From: Rhodospirillaceae bacterium
GTDB lineage: Bacteria > Pseudomonadota > Alphaproteobacteria > Rhodospirillales > Magnetovibrionaceae
NCBI GenBank assembly: GCA_029883045.1
Contig: JAOUJU010000047.1
Coordinates: forward strand, 1 to 10,033
Length of the DNA: 10,033 nucleotides
Reading direction: 5' to 3'
Shown here: positions 1-5,839 of the stretch, piece after piece
Layout of the letters: the number at the start of each line of letters is the position of its first letter
Position numbering within the stretch: position 1 is the first letter of the stretch
Program-made: the position numbers and the translations under genes
The notes under the pieces: model-generated
What the model was told of the DNA's origin: nothing
Seen by the model: only the letters and a program-made list of their open reading frames with translations
The model's database searches: none

Positions 1-29
1 AAAGATAGTATTAAAGAACTGCTTTTCAT
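1..29 (-). CDS. N-terminus of a minus-strand gene, possibly pstS-like (partial)
   Basis: A minus-strand ATG at 29-27 opens a frame that stays open to the window edge and reads MKSSSLILS. The start has the lysine-then-hydrophobic character of a secretion signal. A Shine-Dalgarno match (AAAGGAG) sits 11 nt upstream at 47-41. Three Pho-box-like repeats lie about 90 bases upstream on the same strand, and phoR is next door. From that context I infer a phosphate-transport gene such as pstS, but nine codons cannot prove a family. If the frame closes just outside the window, this call is wrong. Confidence 0.4.
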
Positions 30-112
30 TTTTAAGCGGTCTCCTTTAAGGGTTGTTCCATATGACGGCATTATTGCCGCCTTCGGATGGAACCCTATGT
101 TTTGACCGCTTA
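30..112 (-). promoter_or_regulatory. Structured 5' leader with three nested stems
   Basis: Read on the minus strand, a perfect 9-bp outer stem pairs UAAGCGGUC (112-104) with GACCGCUUA (41-33). A middle stem pairs AGGG+UUCCA (96-88) with UGGAA+CCCU (60-49), with a CAA bulge. A perfect 5-bp apical stem CGGCA/UGCCG (79-75 and 70-66) closes an AUAA loop. The 3' strand of the outer stem lies between the Shine-Dalgarno (AAAGGAG) and the ATG at 29, and takes in the last SD base. The fold could therefore tune ribosome access or protect the mRNA end. I do not recognise it as a known riboswitch class. Confidence 0.5.
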
Positions 113-114
113 TC

Positions 115-147
115 TTTTATGACGCTTATGTGAACCTTTTATGACAG
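115..147 (-). promoter_or_regulatory. Three phased Pho-box-like half sites
   Basis: On the minus strand, heptamers CTGTCAT (147-141), GGTTCAC (136-130) and GCGTCAT (125-119) repeat every 11 bp. They are separated by the AT-rich tetramers AAAA, ATAA and AAAA. The classical PhoB box is a CTGTCAT-type heptamer repeated with 4-bp AT-rich spacers. The first half site is a full match, the third matches 5 of 7 and the middle 4 of 7. On the plus strand this appears as a 10-bp direct repeat (114-123, 136-145) with a 22-bp period. The orientation points at the gene leaving the left edge. A plausible -10 (TAAAAG, 119-114) lies 10 bp past the first box pair. Confidence 0.55.
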
Positions 148-268
148 TGGAATATAGGCAAGATTCAAGTCTTTTTTGGGCTTAAATTATCATATTAATC
201 CATAAAAAAAATATGGAAATTATATTCTTAGTTTTTTCTAGACATAAAAAAGAAATGGATGCATTGGA

Positions 269-274
269 TATAAT
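269..274 (+). promoter_or_regulatory. Perfect -10 hexamer upstream of the small membrane gene
   Basis: TATAAT lies about 40 bases before the ATG at 315. No recognisable -35 is found at 16-18 bp, and the surroundings are very AT-rich (149-300), so chance is possible. It is the best promoter candidate for this gene. Confidence 0.3.
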
Positions 275-314
275 TGATAAATATAAATAAGTTTAAACAA
301 TCATTGGCCAGTAG

Positions 315-821
315 ATGAACCGCACAGCACTAATAATTACAAATTTATTGCGACGTTACCCAACTTTTATAGTTGGCTTATTTGTTGTTATATTTTTTAC
401 TATAACAAATTATTCATACCACATTGATCTTTTTCGTTTGGCTATAATGTATTTAAATCAGAAACAATTTTTTCATACCGAAGAAGTTGCTTTTTCTGTC
501 GTATTATTAATTGTGGCATTATTAATTGATCAATTCCGTAATGTTCGCAGAACAAGAAGGAAAAGGCGCCTGGAACAAGAACGCCTGAACACCGCGCGCG
601 CCACCATGGCGACCATGAACGATTTGGTTAATAATTTTCTGAACAATATTTTATTGGTACAGATGGAAATAGAAAAAAAAGAACCGCTATCGGATGAAAC
701 AATAAAAATGCTTAATGATATGACATCTAAATTAACCGCTGATATGAAGCGAATTAACGATATTGATGTTGTTACCGAAAGAAATCTTTCCAATAAATTT
801 AATGTTCTTGATCTTACTTAA
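315..821 (+). CDS. Two-helix membrane protein with histidine-less DHp-like coiled coil
   Basis: The product is 168 residues. It has two predicted membrane helices (about 17-35 and 57-72) around a short outer loop. A strongly basic stretch follows (RRTRRKRR, about 79-86), which places the C-terminus in the cytoplasm. Residues about 90-152 form an amphipathic, coiled-coil-like region. Its NDLVNNFLNNI segment resembles the H-box helix of histidine kinases (HD..NxL..I), but there is no phospho-accepting histidine and no ATPase domain follows. It could be a pseudo-kinase dimerisation module or a membrane scaffold. The gene sits between phoR, on which it converges, and the inferred pst promoter. 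The ATG at 315 has only a weak ribosome-binding site. The first part is more AT-rich than its neighbours, a possible sign of recent arrival. No precise function can be assigned. Confidence 0.75.
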   Translation: MNRTALIITNLLRRYPTFIVGLFVVIFFTITNYSYHIDLFRLAIMYLNQKQFFHTEEVAFSVVLLIVALLIDQFRNVRRTRRKRRLEQERLNTARATMATMNDLVNNFLNNILLVQMEIEKKEPLSDETIKMLNDMTSKLTADMKRINDIDVVTERNLSNKFNVLDLT

Positions 822-828
822 TAGCACC

Positions 829-854
829 AAAAATTCGGTAATTTATTTTACCGG
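829..854 (-). terminator. Rho-independent terminator of phoR
   Basis: A perfect 6-bp stem CGGTAA/TTACCG (836-841 and 848-853) closes a TTTATT loop. On the minus strand it is followed within two bases by a run of five T (833-829). The phoR stop codon (845-843) lies inside the hairpin. There is no T-run on the other side for the convergent plus-strand gene. Confidence 0.6.
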
Positions 855-2087
855 TAGATAAACAGAAAAAACCGTTCCGTCCTTCTCTGTGCTCTCAACG
901 GTTAACCGCCCACGATGTCTGGCCACAATATGCTTTACAATTGCCAGCCCAAGCCCGGTACCCCCCATTTGGCGTGAACGACCCTTATCAATTCGGTAAA
1001 ACCGTTCTGTCAGACGCGGAAGATGTTCAGGATCTATTTTCACGCCGTGATTGGCAACCGAAACACAAACACCCGAACCGCCCACGGTTGGAATGCGCTC
1101 CACGGGTATTGCGCGCAATGATATAGGTTCGTTTTCTTGACCATATTTTATTGCATTATCTATCAGGTTTTGAAAAACTTCGGTTATCTGATCAGTATCG
1201 CCCTGTATGGCTGGCAGGTTTGCATCAATGCGCTTTTCAATTTCAATCCCTCGCTCGCCCGCCCTGACCGAAAGAGTATCAACAACACTATCTAAAACAG
1301 ATTCAACATTTACGTTGCCTTGGGGTTTAACGTGTTCGTTTACCTCAATTCGCGCTAATGACAACAAATCATCAATTAGTCGCGCCATGCGCCCGGCTTC
1401 ACCTTCCATGACATTTAAAAATTTTTCTTGGGCGGCCACATCATCCTTGGCTGGTCCTTGAAGGGTTTCAATAAAGCCAACCAGCGATGAAAGTGGTGAG
1501 CGCAATTCATGGGAAACATTGGCAACAAAATCCGCCCGCATTTCTTCGGCTTGGCGTGCCAACGTAACGTTGTGCAAAACCAAAATTGCTCGCGCATTAC
1601 CGGCTATTCCCTTAGGCAAAGATGTTGCATAAGCTTCAAATATTCTACGCACAGGTGCGCTCAAAGTAATTTCGGTTGCTTTTGCTGTACCGCCTGAAAT
1701 GGCCATACTTACGCTATCCAATATTTGCGGATGACGAAACGACATGGAAAGATCACTTCCCCGAGCATTATCACCCATTAATTCAGCGGCAGCTTGGTTT
1801 AATGCCAGAACTTCACGTTTTTTATCAAGCAGCACAACCGGGTCGGGAAGTGCATCAAGTATTGCTGCCGCCAATGCCGTATCAATCGTTTCTTCACGCT
1901 CGGGCGCAGAAATAACTGCTACTCGCTCGTTCATCCAGAAACTTCCGATAAATAATAAGACTGCAACCGCTAAGGCAGCGCCAGAGGTTACCCAACCAGC
2001 CACCAGCAATACGGCCAATAGGCAAAGGCCAGCGGCAGCGTAAACAACCGGAACCCAGAACTTGCGGTTAGCGCTACTAAATGGCAT
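843..2087 (-). CDS. phoR: Phosphate regulon sensor histidine kinase PhoR
   Basis: This is a membrane sensor kinase that phosphorylates PhoB under phosphate limitation. Numbering from a TTG at 2096 (417 aa): two adjacent membrane helices (about 13-52), a PAS-like domain (about 75-180), and the H-box VSHELRSPLSSLVGF with the phospho-accepting His196. Next come the N-box NLIDNAIKY (310-318), the LTERFYRID segment typical of PhoR (362-370) and the G2 box GGTGLGLAIVKHI (378-390). The G1 box is odd: it reads ANHGVKI instead of DxGxGI, so the adenine-contacting Asp and a Gly are missing. I prefer the ATG at 2087 (414 aa), because the AAAGGA site is 11 bases from it but only 2 from the TTG. The gene stands alone, not fused to a pst operon transcript. 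Confidence 0.93.
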   Translation of the reverse strand: MPFSSANRKFWVPVVYAAAGLCLLAVLLVAGWVTSGAALAVAVLLFIGSFWMNERVAVISAPEREETIDTALAAAILDALPDPVVLLDKKREVLALNQAAAELMGDNARGSDLSMSFRHPQILDSVSMAISGGTAKATEITLSAPVRRIFEAYATSLPKGIAGNARAILVLHNVTLARQAEEMRADFVANVSHELRSPLSSLVGFIETLQGPAKDDVAAQEKFLNVMEGEAGRMARLIDDLLSLARIEVNEHVKPQGNVNVESVLDSVVDTLSVRAGERGIEIEKRIDANLPAIQGDTDQITEVFQNLIDNAIKYGQENEPISLRAIPVERIPTVGGSGVCVSVANHGVKIDPEHLPRLTERFYRIDKGRSRQMGGTGLGLAIVKHIVARHRGRLTVESTEKDGTVFSVYLPVK

Positions 2088-2105
2088 GGATGACAACGTC
2101 CTTTC

Positions 2106-2130
2106 ACCTTAATGTTTAACCTATTAAGGT
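2106..2130 (-). promoter_or_regulatory. Hairpin in the phoR leader next to the ribosome-binding site
   Basis: A perfect 8-bp inverted repeat, ACCTTAAT (2106-2113) and ATTAAGGT (2123-2130), encloses 9 bases. On the minus strand it ends directly before the phoR Shine-Dalgarno (GAAAGGA). It could affect phoR translation, or could be a DNA operator. Confidence 0.4.
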
Positions 2131-2165
2131 TGCGTTAGGTAGCAAAAGAGCCACCTTACACCTTA

Positions 2166-2185
2166 AAACATCAGCAAACATCAGC
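2166..2185 (-). repeat. Tandem 10-bp direct repeat upstream of phoR
   Basis: GCTGATGTTT (minus strand) occurs twice in immediate tandem, without mismatch, about 80-100 bases upstream of the phoR start. A one-helical-turn direct repeat is typical of winged-helix response-regulator sites. The 10-bp period differs from the 11-bp period of the Pho box. The regulator is unknown. Confidence 0.45.
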
Positions 2186-2232
2186 GATTTTTATAATTAG
2201 AAACTAAAATTAGTTCCGAACACCGCGAGCCC

Positions 2233-2381
2233 GCGACATGGGTTTTTGTTGCCTGTCGCAATTGAATAACTTCACCTAGGGCACCGCGTGACGATGACGT
2301 CACAGCCCCTAGTGGATAGTCGCCCACACCTAAACCCTAATGGTGTGCCGTTAAAGCTGTTTCCGCATAATGGAAAACGGC
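2233..2381. other. Cluster of consecutive perfect stem-loops in a gene-free region
   Basis: Four stem-loops stand side by side. H1 is GCGACA/TGTCGC (2233-2238, 2254-2259). H2 has an outer CTAGGGC/GCCCCTAG (2276-2282, 2305-2312, one bulge) and an inner GTGACG/CGTCAC with an ATGA loop (2288-2303). H3 is CACACC/GGTGTG (2325-2330, 2342-2347). H4 is GCCGTT/AACGGC (2347-2352, 2376-2381) with inner TTCC/GGAA. The H1 loop carries GGGTTT and the H3 loop AAACCC, which could pair loop to loop. No convincing ORF, promoter or known RNA signature is present. The element could be a non-coding RNA on either strand or a protein-binding DNA region. Confidence 0.4.
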
Positions 2382-2405
2382 TCAATATCAATAAATGGGG
2401 GAAAA

Positions 2406-2430
2406 TGGCGACCCATACCGGATTCGAACA
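2406..2430 (-). pseudogene. tRNA-like 3' end fragment
   Basis: On the minus strand the segment reads like the last 24-25 bases of a tRNA: a consensus T-loop TTCGAAT, then five bases, seven acceptor-strand bases, a discriminator G and CCA. The bases before the T-loop do not pair well with those after it, and no anticodon arm lies upstream. It is therefore at best a remnant, for example of an attachment site. Chance similarity is possible. Confidence 0.3.
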
Positions 2431-2447
2431 AACCCTTTACAGGATGG

Positions 2448-2505
2448 AAAAAAACCCCCGATGCCTAAACACCGAGGGTTTTTAATGAGTGGTAGCTGGA
2501 GGCAG
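2448..2505 (-). repeat. Displaced copy of tRNA-Met 3' end plus terminator (direct repeat A)
   Basis: This segment matches 7145-7202 over 58 bases with two differences (2475 and 2489), in the same orientation. It contains the terminator hairpin (2448-2483), weakened here by a C-A mismatch. It also contains the last 16 bases of tRNA-Met (2505-2490): the T-stem 3' strand, the acceptor strand, A73 and CCA. Similarity stops exactly at the T-loop. No tRNA body lies upstream. Confidence 0.85.
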
Positions 2506-2510
2506 CTACC
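2491..2510. repeat. Perfect hairpin formed by the tRNA-end fragment
   Basis: GGTAGCTG (2491-2498) and CAGCTACC (2503-2510) form a perfect 8-bp inverted repeat around GAGG. The left arm belongs to the tRNA-Met 3' end copy. The right arm is unique to this locus and replaces the T-loop. Confidence 0.6.
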
Positions 2511-2552
2511 GCCAGTTTCGACCTTTTATTAAATTGGTGAAAATACACACAC

Positions 2553-2661
2553 TATAATCACTACCCATATCAGATTATGCTCAAGATATATTAAATCCAA
2601 TAATAGCTGATGCACCCAAAGCAAAAATCCCGCAAGTTAAGAAACAGGCGGGGTTTTTGTG
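2553..2661 (+). ncRNA. Candidate small RNA between a -10 box and a terminator
   Basis: A perfect TATAAT (2553-2558) has no clear -35. It is followed about 100 bases later by the strong hairpin-plus-T-run at 2623-2658, with no ORF between. That layout would give a plus-strand transcript of roughly 95 nt starting near 2565. The terminator is fully explained by the convergent minus-strand gene, so this is only a suggestion. Confidence 0.2.
2623..2658. terminator. Bidirectional terminator
   Basis: AAAAATCCCGC (2623-2633) pairs over 11 bp, with one T-G wobble, with GCGGGGTTTTT (2648-2658) around a 14-base loop. The T-run works on both strands. On the minus strand it lies 47 bases past the stop of the Host_attach gene and should end that transcript. 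Confidence 0.8.
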
Positions 2662-2704
2662 TTTTCATTATTTAATATCGGCAGATTACAATACATCTTC
2701 ACAC

Positions 2705-3148
2705 TCAAATGTTTATAACCTCGCTCAAGTGCTTGCCTAGGTCATTCATGTCGATGTGGGTAAGATCTTTGCCAAGCTCTCCGGTTATCTTGTTCTTGAC
2801 TTTGGGACTCAGCTTCTTGCGCAGCTCGCCTAAGGTTTTTGCTGGCGCAACAAGAACCAAAGCATCAAAAATATTTTCATTGTTTGCCTTTTCTAATACT
2901 TCCGCCATGGCAGCGGCAAACAAACTTTTCTCAAAGTTGTGCCAGTTAACTTTGGGATCTACCGCGTGATGAGCCCCCCCGCCCTGCCTGCGACCGGGTT
3001 TGTCGGTTCCAATATCGCGTGTAGGGGCATGGCTTGTGGCAAATTCATAATTCAACGCTGGTGCAATGCCCTTGCCCGGCCCATCATTCTCAACTATGCG
3101 GGCGCGTGCACCGTCGGCAATTAAAATCCACGTTTTACGCTTTTTCAT
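2705..3148 (-). CDS. Host_attach family protein
   Basis: The product is 147 residues, starting MKKRKTWILIADGARARIVEND. The opening beta-strand with (A/G)DGARARI, the middle GRRQGGGAHHAVDP and the late ALVLVAPAKTLGELRKKL are hallmarks of the proteobacterial family annotated 'protein required for attachment to host cells' (Pfam Host_attach). Its fold resembles eRF1/Pelota-type domains. The molecular role is not settled, and the family name rests on an Agrobacterium phenotype. There is no signal peptide or membrane segment, so it is cytoplasmic. I chose the ATG at 3148 because AGGAG lies 7 bases upstream; a longer in-frame start at 3178 has no such site. It diverges from the LonB-like gene and ends before a bidirectional terminator. 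Confidence 0.88.
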   Translation of the reverse strand: MKKRKTWILIADGARARIVENDGPGKGIAPALNYEFATSHAPTRDIGTDKPGRRQGGGAHHAVDPKVNWHNFEKSLFAAAMAEVLEKANNENIFDALVLVAPAKTLGELRKKLSPKVKNKITGELGKDLTHIDMNDLGKHLSEVINI

Positions 3149-3225
3149 GTGACTGCTCCTTTTTTTTAGGAACACCATTCATTAAGGGGACATCATATTT
3201 TCAGATATTCACAGACCCATTTTTG

Positions 3226-3254
3226 ATTATACCACATAGCCATACATTTTTCCA
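3226..3254 (-). promoter_or_regulatory. Promoter of the Host_attach gene
   Basis: On the minus strand there is a perfect -10 TATAAT (3231-3226), preceded by TGG (extended -10 type). The spacer is 17 bp and the -35 TGGAAA (3254-3249) matches 4 of 6. The predicted leader is about 70 bases. Confidence 0.6.
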
Positions 3255-3280
3255 TAAATGAATAAATTTCATGCCTTTAC

Positions 3281-3309
3281 TTGATATGTATTATTGCTGG
3301 TAGTAATAT
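3281..3309 (+). promoter_or_regulatory. Promoter of the LonB-like protease gene
   Basis: The -35 TTGATA (3281-3286), a 17-bp spacer and a -10-like TAATAT (3304-3309) lie about 70 bases before the ATG at 3379. It stands back to back with the Host_attach promoter. No CIRCE or sigma-32 site was noticed. Confidence 0.55.
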
Positions 3310-3378
3310 GTGTTTTTAGGTCTGCGCGATTGAGAAACAATTGATAAGCGCATCAAAAACCAAGGGAAGGATATTCTC

Positions 3379-5820
3379 ATGGCATATAAACCTCTCCCCC
3401 CTGAAGAACTATATACACCCTGCCCAACCAATCGACTTACATTTAAAACCACAAACGATTTAATACCGCTTTCCACAATGGTGGGTCAAGACAGGGCCGT
3501 AGCGGCTGTTCATTTTTCCATTGGCATGGATAACGATGGATACAACTTGTTTGCGCTCGGACCCGAAGGTATAGGCAAGGCAACGCTGATACGCCAAAAT
3601 CTGAAAGAAGCAAGCGCTACGTGCCCCGTGCCAGATGATTGGTGTTATGCCAACAACTTCAATAATCCACAAAAACCAATAGCCCTACGCCTACGCCCAG
3701 GTCGCGGCCAGGCCCTGCGCGCTGATATGGAACAACTGATTGATGAACTAAAAAGCGCCATTCCGGCAGTATTTGAAAGTGATGAATACCGCAATCGCAA
3801 AAATGCTATTGAAGAAGAATTTTCCGCCCAGCGCGAAAAAGATTTCGCAGAGCTACGCAAAGATGCCAAATCACGTGGCGTCGCCTTGATACGCACGCCG
3901 CTTGGTCTTGCCGTAGCGCCAGAATCAAATGGAGAGGTTATTGATAACGCAAAGTTCAAAACATTACCTAACAAAGAAAAAACAAAACGCAAAGCGGCGC
4001 TTGAACATATTGAAAACAAGTTAGAGGCAATATTGCATGGTATACCTAAACTGGAAAAAGAACTGCGAGAAAAAATCCGCGAATTAAACCGCGAAGTTAC
4101 CGCCCTTGCCGTTGATCACCTGATTGAAGATTTAAAATTAAAATGGAATGATGAAAAAGATATTGCGCGGTACCTGCCAACGGTTCGCGAAGACGTTTTG
4201 GAAAATGCTAATGACTTTTTGGCGCAACCGGAACAGATGCAAATGGGTGGGCCGATTATCCTCTCGCCAGGTCGCCACACGACAACGGGGCAATCTTTGT
4301 TCCGTCGCTATCACGTTAACGTAGTTATTGACAACAGCGACCTTGAAGCTGGTGCGCGCGTAGTTGAGGAAGACCACCCAACCCAGCCTAACCTGATTGG
4401 GCGCATTGAACACATGAGCCAATTCGGTACGTTAATTACTGATTTCAACCTAATCCGCCCAGGTGCGCTACACAGGGCTAACGGCGGTTACTTAGTGCTA
4501 GATGCAAGGCGCTTGCTGATGCAGCCGTTTGCATGGGAAACCCTAATGCGCACGTTGCGCGCTGGCAACATTCGCATTGAAAGCCCGTATGAATCGCTTG
4601 GTTTTACATCTGCATTATCGCTGGAACCAGAACCGATTCCGTTGAAAGTAAAGGTTATCCTTACTGGAGAGCCGATTATTTATTATCTATTGTCACGCTT
4701 TGACCCAGATTTTCGCGAGCTGTTCAAAGTCGCAGCAGATTTCAACACTGAAATGGATCGCGATGAAGATTCCGCAATGCTTTATGCGCGACTAATTGCA
4801 AGCGATGTAAAAAAAGGCAGCTTACTGCCCCTTAACCGCTTGGCGGTCGCGCGGGTTATTGAATATGGATCACGCCTGGCCGGTGATTCAGAAAAACTAA
4901 CCGCCCACATGTCCAGCGTAGTAGGGCTAGTTCGCGAAGCTGTTTTTTGCGCCAAAGAGGATGGCAAAAAAACAGTGACCGCCGATCATGTGCAACGTGC
5001 CATTGATGCAAAAATTTACCGCTCTGACCGTATTCGCAAATACATTCAAGATGAAATTAAAAATGGCACCCTGTTAATCGAAACCGAAGGTGCACGCACT
5101 GGTCAGATAAATGGGCTGTCGGTAATACAGCTAGATGATTTTTCTTTTGGACGGCCATCACGAATTTCGTGCACCGCCCGCCTTGGTCGGGGCGAAGTGG
5201 TTGATATTGAGCGCCAAATAGAAATGGGTGGCCCCTTACACACCAAGGGCGTCATGATTCTTAGTAGTTTTCTTGGGAGCCGCTATGCCCGCGAAACCCC
5301 GCTTTCATTAAATGCATCGCTGGTATTTGAACAATCATATTCAGGCGTCGAAGGAGATAGCGCGTCATCCGCCGAACTTTATGCACTTCTATCGGCGTTA
5401 TCCAACATTCCAATAAAGCAGTCGCTTGCCGTAACCGGATCGGTCGATCAAATGGGTCGCATTCAAGCAATTGGCGGGGTGAATGAAAAAATTGAGGGTT
5501 TTTTCGATGTATGCAATGCCCGTGGACTTGACGGCAGTCACGGTGTGATAATCCCTACCGCTAACATCAGGCACCTGATGCTACGCCAAGATGTTATTGA
5601 GGCCGCCAAAAGTGGTAAATTTAATATTTACGCGATTGCCACCATTGATGATGGTATGGAAATACTAACTGGCGTTCCGGCAGGTAGTTGGGATGAAAAA
5701 ATGAAATCATATTCTATTGGCAGCGTGAACCATGCGGTTGAAAGCCAATTAAAAACATTTGCCAAAAATGCAAGCGACACAATGCGGCTTCAATTTCTAA
5801 ATACAGGCACGCCCCGCTAG
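3379..5820 (+). CDS. LonB-like ATP-dependent protease (AAA_32 + Lon_C)
   Basis: This is an 813-residue serine protease of the Lon-protease-like group (E. coli YcbZ type), a cytoplasmic AAA+ machine that unfolds and degrades proteins. The P-loop is GPEGIGKAT (61-69), with Ala at the usual Ser/Thr position. A charged coiled-coil insertion covers about 125-240. The Walker-B region is GALHRANGGYLVLDARRLL (362-380), characteristic of this family. The C-terminal Lon domain (about 555-770) holds the catalytic dyad: Ser661 in EGDSASS and Lys704 in GGVNEKIEG. These are 43 residues apart, the same spacing as in E. coli Lon. There is no N-terminal LAN domain and no membrane insertion. GGAAGGA 7 bases before the ATG fixes the start. 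The gene is monocistronic and ends 19 bases from the convergent gene, with no clear terminator between them. Confidence 0.95.
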   Translation: MAYKPLPPEELYTPCPTNRLTFKTTNDLIPLSTMVGQDRAVAAVHFSIGMDNDGYNLFALGPEGIGKATLIRQNLKEASATCPVPDDWCYANNFNNPQKPIALRLRPGRGQALRADMEQLIDELKSAIPAVFESDEYRNRKNAIEEEFSAQREKDFAELRKDAKSRGVALIRTPLGLAVAPESNGEVIDNAKFKTLPNKEKTKRKAALEHIENKLEAILHGIPKLEKELREKIRELNREVTALAVDHLIEDLKLKWNDEKDIARYLPTVREDVLENANDFLAQPEQMQMGGPIILSPGRHTTTGQSLFRRYHVNVVIDNSDLEAGARVVEEDHPTQPNLIGRIEHMSQFGTLITDFNLIRPGALHRANGGYLVLDARRLLMQPFAWETLMRTLRAGNIRIESPYESLGFTSALSLEPEPIPLKVKVILTGEPIIYYLLSRFDPDFRELFKVAADFNTEMDRDEDSAMLYARLIASDVKKGSLLPLNRLAVARVIEYGSRLAGDSEKLTAHMSSVVGLVREAVFCAKEDGKKTVTADHVQRAIDAKIYRSDRIRKYIQDEIKNGTLLIETEGARTGQINGLSVIQLDDFSFGRPSRISCTARLGRGEVVDIERQIEMGGPLHTKGVMILSSFLGSRYARETPLSLNASLVFEQSYSGVEGDSASSAELYALLSALSNIPIKQSLAVTGSVDQMGRIQAIGGVNEKIEGFFDVCNARGLDGSHGVIIPTANIRHLMLRQDVIEAAKSGKFNIYAIATIDDGMEILTGVPAGSWDEKMKSYSIGSVNHAVESQLKTFAKNASDTMRLQFLNTGTPR

Positions 5821-5839
5821 TTGGTTACATTTTTTATTG

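Larger units (their letters stand above)
2088..2704. other. 617-base gene-free interval upstream of phoR
   Basis: No credible protein gene is present. A 65-codon plus-strand frame at 2288-2485 runs through hairpins and the terminator and has no ribosome-binding site. From left to right the stretch holds the phoR leader hairpin, the tandem 10-bp repeat, the stem-loop cluster, a tRNA-like 3' end, the displaced tRNA-Met end with terminator, an AT-rich part with an isolated TATAAT, and the terminator of the Host_attach gene. Confidence 0.75.

Noticed and set aside
2360..2376. Chromosome dimer resolution (dif) site: CCGCATAATG resembles one arm
   Set aside because: The second XerD-type arm (TTATGTTAAAT-like) is missing. 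The motif is explained as the inner loop of hairpin H4.
2206..2440. Two-piece (permuted) tmRNA gene of alphaproteobacteria
   Set aside because: A GGATTCGAA motif and many stems drew attention. There is no tag frame ending in Ala-Ala, the tRNA-like 3' end lacks A73, and no matching 5' acceptor half was found on either strand.
2288..2485. 65-codon plus-strand open frame
   Set aside because: It has no ribosome-binding site, runs through several hairpins and a terminator copy, and its product has no recognisable features.
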